Origin: Microbacterium arabinogalactanolyticum
GTDB taxonomy: Bacteria; Actinomycetota; Actinomycetes; Actinomycetales; Microbacteriaceae
Assembly: GCF_030268005.1 (NCBI RefSeq)
Contig: NZ_BRZC01000001.1
Coordinates: 62,001 to 126,000, forward strand
Reading direction: 5' to 3'
Length of the DNA stretch: 64,000 nt
Both the position numbers and the translations under genes were made by a program. Below the pieces are notes generated by a model. The model was not told where the DNA came from, did no database searches, and saw only the letters and a program-made list of their open reading frames with translations. Shown piece by piece: positions 61,701 to 64,000 of the stretch (position 1 is the first letter of the stretch; each line of letters begins with the position of its first letter).

Positions 61701-61879
61701 GCAGCTACAACGTCGAGTGCTACGCCGGCGGTACGAAGTTCGCGAGCAACGCGGGCTACCCCGTGAAGATCCCGTCCGGCAGCTGGGTGGACGTCGACTG
61801 CTACAACGGCTTCTCCCGCGACAAGATGCTCAAGATCATCGGCGGAGATCCAGGCAGCATCAGTGCGACGTTCGGTTAG
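55793..61879 (+). CDS. Giant Ig-like/fibronectin III envelope protein, copy 3
   Basis: A 2028-residue paralogue of the two preceding proteins: anchor segment (13-34), propeller-like part to about 370, 11 Ig/cadherin-like domains, five fibronectin III domains from residue 1467, and a 95-residue tip from about 1933. The first fibronectin domain (VPDAPGVPRVTTVEDRTVVL and on) is almost unchanged in all three copies. The third and fourth differ more from copies 1 and 2 (TAADPNGDAIKNYDLLVYRGG, MPESALNGANSNEIRYQY). The tip again has four Cys (SGCSAVGGGDCHKF, VECYAGG, VDCYNG). The MoxR ATPase gene follows after 61 nt, possibly on the same transcript. Confidence 0.9.
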   Translation: MRLLSWVRGRPKALAATAGVVVGSVVLTGMALAYDGLPTAKVDLNDAGVWLTKSSALLVGHFNHESTVLDGGLRTSSENYDILQQSQTVLVVDHGNSTLTAIDTANVSLTDSTTIPGDAKVALGDHTAAVLDRKSGALWVLGAADIAGFDVKATDPVAKLGKDADVTVGQDGTVFAVSAEDGEIITIPVDAQGSPLEPKTSSVDGVKDASEPSITAVGDVPVVLNPSDGFVAAPGGVHARIDDAKDAVLQQASAATDAVAVATPSGLIRVPLNGGEASTVKAGGSGIPAAPVFLQGCTYGAWGGSARFLRDCAGKQDDVSAKIPGGERSSRLMFRVNRDVIVLNDVIGGEAWLADDSLQRVDDWSILTPPEGEAEDQEETTQETVETSLPERKPENTPPVAEDDKLGVRPGGTTMLPVLDNDNDPDGDVLVATLAGAQPSIGEVQPILNGGALQIMAPKEASGTATFTYQVDDGRENGTDTATVTATVYDWDTNSAPKPKRKTKLSVEAGGTLSYNVLPDWIDPEGDDVYLQQVVAAPGDEVEYTTDGQITYRAVGSLQGRKEVSIVVADALGETANGTIQLDVKPAGGTVPVTNADHVVTRVGETATVSPTANDTSTARDDLRLTRVEPLSGVTIVPDYPKKQFTFESNAPGVYYVQYQVSAGQADAKGIVRIDVLDKQESELPPVAVRDVALLPKGSEALVGVLANDSDPAGGVLVVQSVTVPPHSGIDVSVLNHETLRIGDQGALDQPVKITYTISNGSKSAQGDVTVIPIPAPSKISAPVTHDDEAVVRVGDVVTIPVLENDVHPNGEAMHVAPKLIEPLVDPKDGEAFVSQDTVRFRAANQPGTVYLTYEAVDAMGQKAGGHITIQVLAKDAGVNAPPHPHDLTARALAGTSIRIPIPLDGIDTDGDSVELLGQDVAPIKGRITETGGNFLQYDAFQGSTGVDTVVYRVRDRLGAEGTATIRIGIAPPEATNQAPYAVKDAVVVRPGRSVAVPVLANDSDPEGDEIRLVKNGIEVPKDSGMTAKASGDRVIVKVPDKEMEASLEYTIRDAKGAEATAPILVTVDKDVPLIPPIARDDRLRVEDLKDSLTADIDILANDEDPDGTVDGLKVTVDSGAKLVDARKARVTVTDQRQLIRYTITDQDEQEASAFIFVPSLDELGPALRSTKPVEVKSGETKQLKLSDYVAVAGGGSVRLTEASKVSAAHANGDNLIKDETTLVYTSKKGFFGDDALNFEVTDGKTLEDPKGRRSTLSIPITVLPPENQPPVFVNGQVDVAPGEKATSLDLAALTTDPDKADAGKIQYRISKQPGDGINARLEGTRLLVDASSSTPKGTNAMVSLSITDGTTEPVEGNVSVNVTASTRSLAVASPDTLDEADQGKTYKIPVLTNDINPFADEGTPLKLLSAERESGDGTARVVGDQVEITPGAKFVGVMVVRYRIQDATKDPDREVDGRITVTVQGVPDAPGVPRVTTVEDRTVVLNWSAPSNNGAEIDHYTVTSTGGRPYTKTCQTTTCTLDGLVNNVEYTFKVTAHNRVGDGPASPLSEPARPDVRPERPQPPKLVFGDKSLKVSWTPPQSNGSPVDSYTLQISPAPLSGSSERKVGNVTSLTWDGLENGTNYQVQVQAHNQAPDPSDYSLWSLGETPAGVPGTVPAPTVVSAPSVGTEAQMTVRWTAADPNGDAIKNYDLLVYRGGALYQTLPAGTATSKTVTVPTNSSDYTYAVKATNKAGTSDAGPQSAPQRAFGKPGAPTNVVAREGDRIILVNFVMPESALNGANSNEIRYQYLITGGAWTNWDGTSAIPANNGTGYTVQVRAYSVVGGQQSQPGNASAPSNQVIPYGAPFAPTGSASKSGDKAILLTWNANGSYNGRPITTYINVDGNGWEKVASSGSRTVGNGYDQTHKIRVKAVASQGGEALSPVYDATTSPQPIKASLGPGAAVSGCSAVGGGDCHKFRITTTSAFKAGSYNVECYAGGTKFASNAGYPVKIPSGSWVDVDCYNGFSRDKMLKIIGGDPGSISATFG

Positions 61880-61940
61880 CCGAGCAACGACCATCCCCCA
61901 GATTCAGACTTCCCACCACTCGAGAAGAAGAGACACCGAC

Positions 61941-62912
61941 ATGACAATGACCCCCGAACAGGCCGCCTGGTTCCAGAGCACCTTCACCCGCCTGGTGGAG
62001 AACATCGACAAGGCGCTGCAGGGCAAGCCCGAGGTCGTGAGCCTGGTGCTCTCCGCCATGCTCGCCGAGGGCCACGTGCTGCTCGAGGACGCGCCCGGCA
62101 CTGGCAAGACGAGCCTCGCCAAGGCGCTGGCCGCCACGGTGCAGGGCACCAGCTCGCGCATCCAGTTCACCCCCGACCTGCTGCCGTCGGACGTGACGGG
62201 CGTGACGATCTACGACCAGCAGAACCACAAGTTCGAGTTCCACAAGGGCCCGATCTTCGCGTCGATCGTGCTCGCGGATGAGATCAACCGCGCCTCGCCG
62301 AAGACCCAGTCGGCACTGCTCGAGGTCATGGAGGAGTCGCGCGTCACCGTCGACGGCGTCACTCACGAGGCCGGCCGTCCGTTCCTGGTGATCGCGACCC
62401 AGAACCCCGTCGAGCAGGCCGGAACCTATAAGCTGCCCGAGGCGCAGCTGGACCGCTTCCTCATCAAGACCTCGATCGGCTACCCCAGCCTGGCGGTCAC
62501 CGAGAGCATCCTCGCCGGTGCCGCACAGCGCAACCCCTCTGCGGGACTCGCCGCGGTCATCACCACCAGCGCCGTCGCCGACATGGCGGACCTGGCGGCC
62601 ACCGTGCACGTCGAGCCCGCCGTGCTGCGGTACGCCGCCGAGCTCGCCGAGGCGACGCGCGGCGACAGCGCCATCAAGCTCGGCGTCTCGGTGCGCGGTG
62701 CGATCGCCATGATCCGCATCGCCAAGGTGTGGGCCGCCGCGCACGGCCGCCACTACGTTCTGCCTGACGACATCAAGGCCCTCGCCCGTCCGGTGTGGCA
62801 GCACCGTCTCATGCTCGACGCGGAGGCGGAGTTCGCCGGCACCACCGCTGACACCGTCATCGCACGGGTCCTCGACACGGTCGCGGCACCCCAGGCGCGG
62901 ACGAACGCCTGA
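61941..62912 (+). CDS. MoxR-family AAA+ ATPase
   Basis: A 323-residue chaperone-type ATPase. Walker A is EDAPGTGKTSLAKALA near residue 50, Walker B is IVLADEINRASPKTQSALLEVMEE near residue 115, sensor 1 is ATQNPVEQAGTYKLPEAQLDRF, and the C-terminal lid has the usual Arg finger region. MoxR proteins act with von Willebrand/DUF58 partners to mature or insert cofactors into other proteins. The start at 61941 is used because it gives the standard N-terminus; an in-frame start at 61863 would overlap the giant gene. The stop overlaps the DUF58 start by one base (TGATG). Confidence 0.93.
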   Translation: MTMTPEQAAWFQSTFTRLVENIDKALQGKPEVVSLVLSAMLAEGHVLLEDAPGTGKTSLAKALAATVQGTSSRIQFTPDLLPSDVTGVTIYDQQNHKFEFHKGPIFASIVLADEINRASPKTQSALLEVMEESRVTVDGVTHEAGRPFLVIATQNPVEQAGTYKLPEAQLDRFLIKTSIGYPSLAVTESILAGAAQRNPSAGLAAVITTSAVADMADLAATVHVEPAVLRYAAELAEATRGDSAIKLGVSVRGAIAMIRIAKVWAAAHGRHYVLPDDIKALARPVWQHRLMLDAEAEFAGTTADTVIARVLDTVAAPQARTNA

Positions 62913-64000
62913 TGGCGGCGGATGCGATCGCGGCACCCCGGGCGGCGGACCGCGAGGCCGGATGGCGCGACATCGTCGCGGTCATCGGCGCGCGCGTCCT
63001 CGACCGCCTGCGGCGCATCGCGGCCGTCATCCGCCCCCTCGGCTGGACGGTGATGGCGCTCGCGGTCGCAGCGTGGGTCACCGGTCAGCTGCTCGGCTGG
63101 CAGGAGGTCGTGGTCACGGGTCTCGTGCTGGCCGCGGTCGCCGTCATCTGCGCGCTGTTCCTGATCGGCCGCACCGAGTACGACGTCTCCCTCGACCTCG
63201 CGCGCACCCGCGTGGTGGTGGGGGAGCGCGCGGTCGGCGCGCTGACCCTGCTCAACCGCGGATCGCGCGCGATCCTGCCCTCGCGGGTGGTGCTGCCGGT
63301 CGGCGCCGGACGTGGCGAGTTCTCGATCGGCCGTCTGGCTCCCGGCCAGGAGGCCGAGGAGCTGTTCGCCATCCCCACGCAGCGCCGTGGCGTCGTCAAG
63401 GTCGGCCCGGTGAGCGTGGTGCGCGGCGACCCACTGGGGCTGTTCGAGCGCGCTCACCGTCGCGACGACCCGGTCGACCTGTACGTGCACCCGAAGACAA
63501 CGCTGTTCGGCGGCCAGTCCCTCGGCTTCCTGCGCGACCTCGAGGGACTCCCCGCAGCGGACCTGTCGCGCGACGACGTCTCCTTCCACGCCCTGCTGGA
63601 GTACCAGCCCGGCGATGACCTGCGCCACGTGCACTGGCGGTCGACGGCCCGCACCGGCACGATGATGGTGCGCCAGTTCGAGGAGACCCGCCGCTCGCAC
63701 TTCGTGATCGGCCTGACGCGCTCGCCCCGCGACTACCGCAGCGACGAGGACTTCGAGCTCGCGATCTCGGTCGCCGGATCCATCGGCCTGCGCGCCCTGC
63801 GCGACTCGCAGAAGGTCGACGTGCGCGTGCAGGGTCGTGAGCTGCCTGCCGGCACCGGCAAGCAGCTGCTGGACTCGCTGTCCATGGTGGAGCACTCGCG
63901 TCCCCGCGACGGCGGCGTGCCCGAGCTCGCCGGCGTGCTGGCGGCGACCACGGCATCCGCCAGCGTCGTCGCCCTGGTGTGCGGCTCCGCAGTCTCCAGC
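62912..64000 (+). CDS. DUF58-domain membrane protein, 3' end cut by window edge
   Basis: At least 363 residues are visible. Two adjacent hydrophobic segments lie near residues 48-90 (WTVMALAVAAWVTGQLL, VVTGLVLAAVAVICALFLIG), followed by a beta-rich part. The DUF58 hallmark reads LEYQPGDDLRHVHWRSTARTGTMMVRQFEETRR (about residues 228-260), close to the family's GD-xR-ID-W-A pattern, and leads into a von Willebrand-like fold. It is coupled to the MoxR gene by a one-base overlap. In actinobacteria a transglutaminase-like TgpA gene usually follows, but that lies beyond the window. Confidence 0.92.
   Translation, partial: MAADAIAAPRAADREAGWRDIVAVIGARVLDRLRRIAAVIRPLGWTVMALAVAAWVTGQLLGWQEVVVTGLVLAAVAVICALFLIGRTEYDVSLDLARTRVVVGERAVGALTLLNRGSRAILPSRVVLPVGAGRGEFSIGRLAPGQEAEELFAIPTQRRGVVKVGPVSVVRGDPLGLFERAHRRDDPVDLYVHPKTTLFGGQSLGFLRDLEGLPAADLSRDDVSFHALLEYQPGDDLRHVHWRSTARTGTMMVRQFEETRRSHFVIGLTRSPRDYRSDEDFELAISVAGSIGLRALRDSQKVDVRVQGRELPAGTGKQLLDSLSMVEHSRPRDGGVPELAGVLAATTASASVVALVCGSAVSS

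Larger units (their letters stand above)
43338..61879 (+). repeat. Tandem array of three giant paralogous genes
   Basis: Copies at 43338-49454, 49576-55650 and 55793-61879 are head to tail with 121- and 142-nt gaps. They agree in length (2038, 2024, 2028 residues) and domain order. Some fibronectin stretches are almost identical in DNA, for example 59 identical bases shared by copies 1 and 2 starting near 48416 and 54634. Confidence 0.93.

Noticed and set aside
43338..61879. Sortase-anchored proteins
   Set aside because: None of the three giant proteins has LPXTG plus a hydrophobic C-terminal tail; they end in the cysteine-bearing tip.
1..64000. tRNA or rRNA genes
   Set aside because: None was recognised when reading the intergenic gaps on both strands. 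A covariance-model search would be decisive.

Overview
The window is high-GC actinobacterial DNA. Gene families, codon use (very GC-rich third positions, frequent gcggatgc/gcatcc strings), Tat lipoproteins and many leaderless promoters fit Microbacteriaceae, most like Microbacterium. This is inference from content; there is no rRNA or tRNA gene to fix it. Coding density is high: about 35 genes, no gap above about 260 bases, and no rRNA, tRNA, CRISPR array, IS element or phage gene recognised.

Left part (1-13.7 kb): a carbohydrate-use locus. A 2-hydroxyacid dehydrogenase (cut by the left edge) diverges from an LplB/LplC/LplA-type ABC importer (two permeases and a Tat lipoprotein) and a DUF2264 protein. 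An alpha-L-fucosidase (GH29), a phosphodiesterase, a flavin amine oxidase-like lipoprotein, a Pr6Pr-type membrane protein and a secreted BNR/beta-trefoil protein follow. Several promoters here share one LacI-type operator, so most of these genes look like a single regulon whose regulator lies outside the window.

Middle part (13.8-43.3 kb): paired FluC fluoride channels; a TetR regulator with its own operator followed by an RND pump; an aldose 1-epimerase; a DEAD-box helicase with a very long Arg/Asp-rich tail and a structured leader; small membrane proteins; an Rv2578c-type radical SAM protein split by an intein; a VanY-type peptidase; an LCAD-like acyl-CoA dehydrogenase; an iron-linked ECF transporter/siderophore-interacting operon; a secreted subtilase; RecQ; an OsmC protein; an MFS transporter; an acyl-CoA oxidase-like enzyme; a cupin; and DNA-3-methyladenine glycosylase I.

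Right part (43.3-64 kb): three consecutive, same-strand paralogues of about 2,030 residues each. Each has an N-terminal membrane/signal segment, a propeller-like region, 11 Ig/cadherin-like repeats and 5 fibronectin type III domains, and ends in a strongly diverged four-cysteine tip. They are followed by a MoxR AAA+ ATPase and a DUF58 protein (cut by the right edge). The tandem triplication, the shared stalk with three different tips, and an activator-like palindrome before copies 2 and 3 make this the most striking system in the window.

A recurring feature is the leaderless promoter: nine genes have a TANNNT hexamer exactly 6 nt before the start codon. This was used to choose several start sites.
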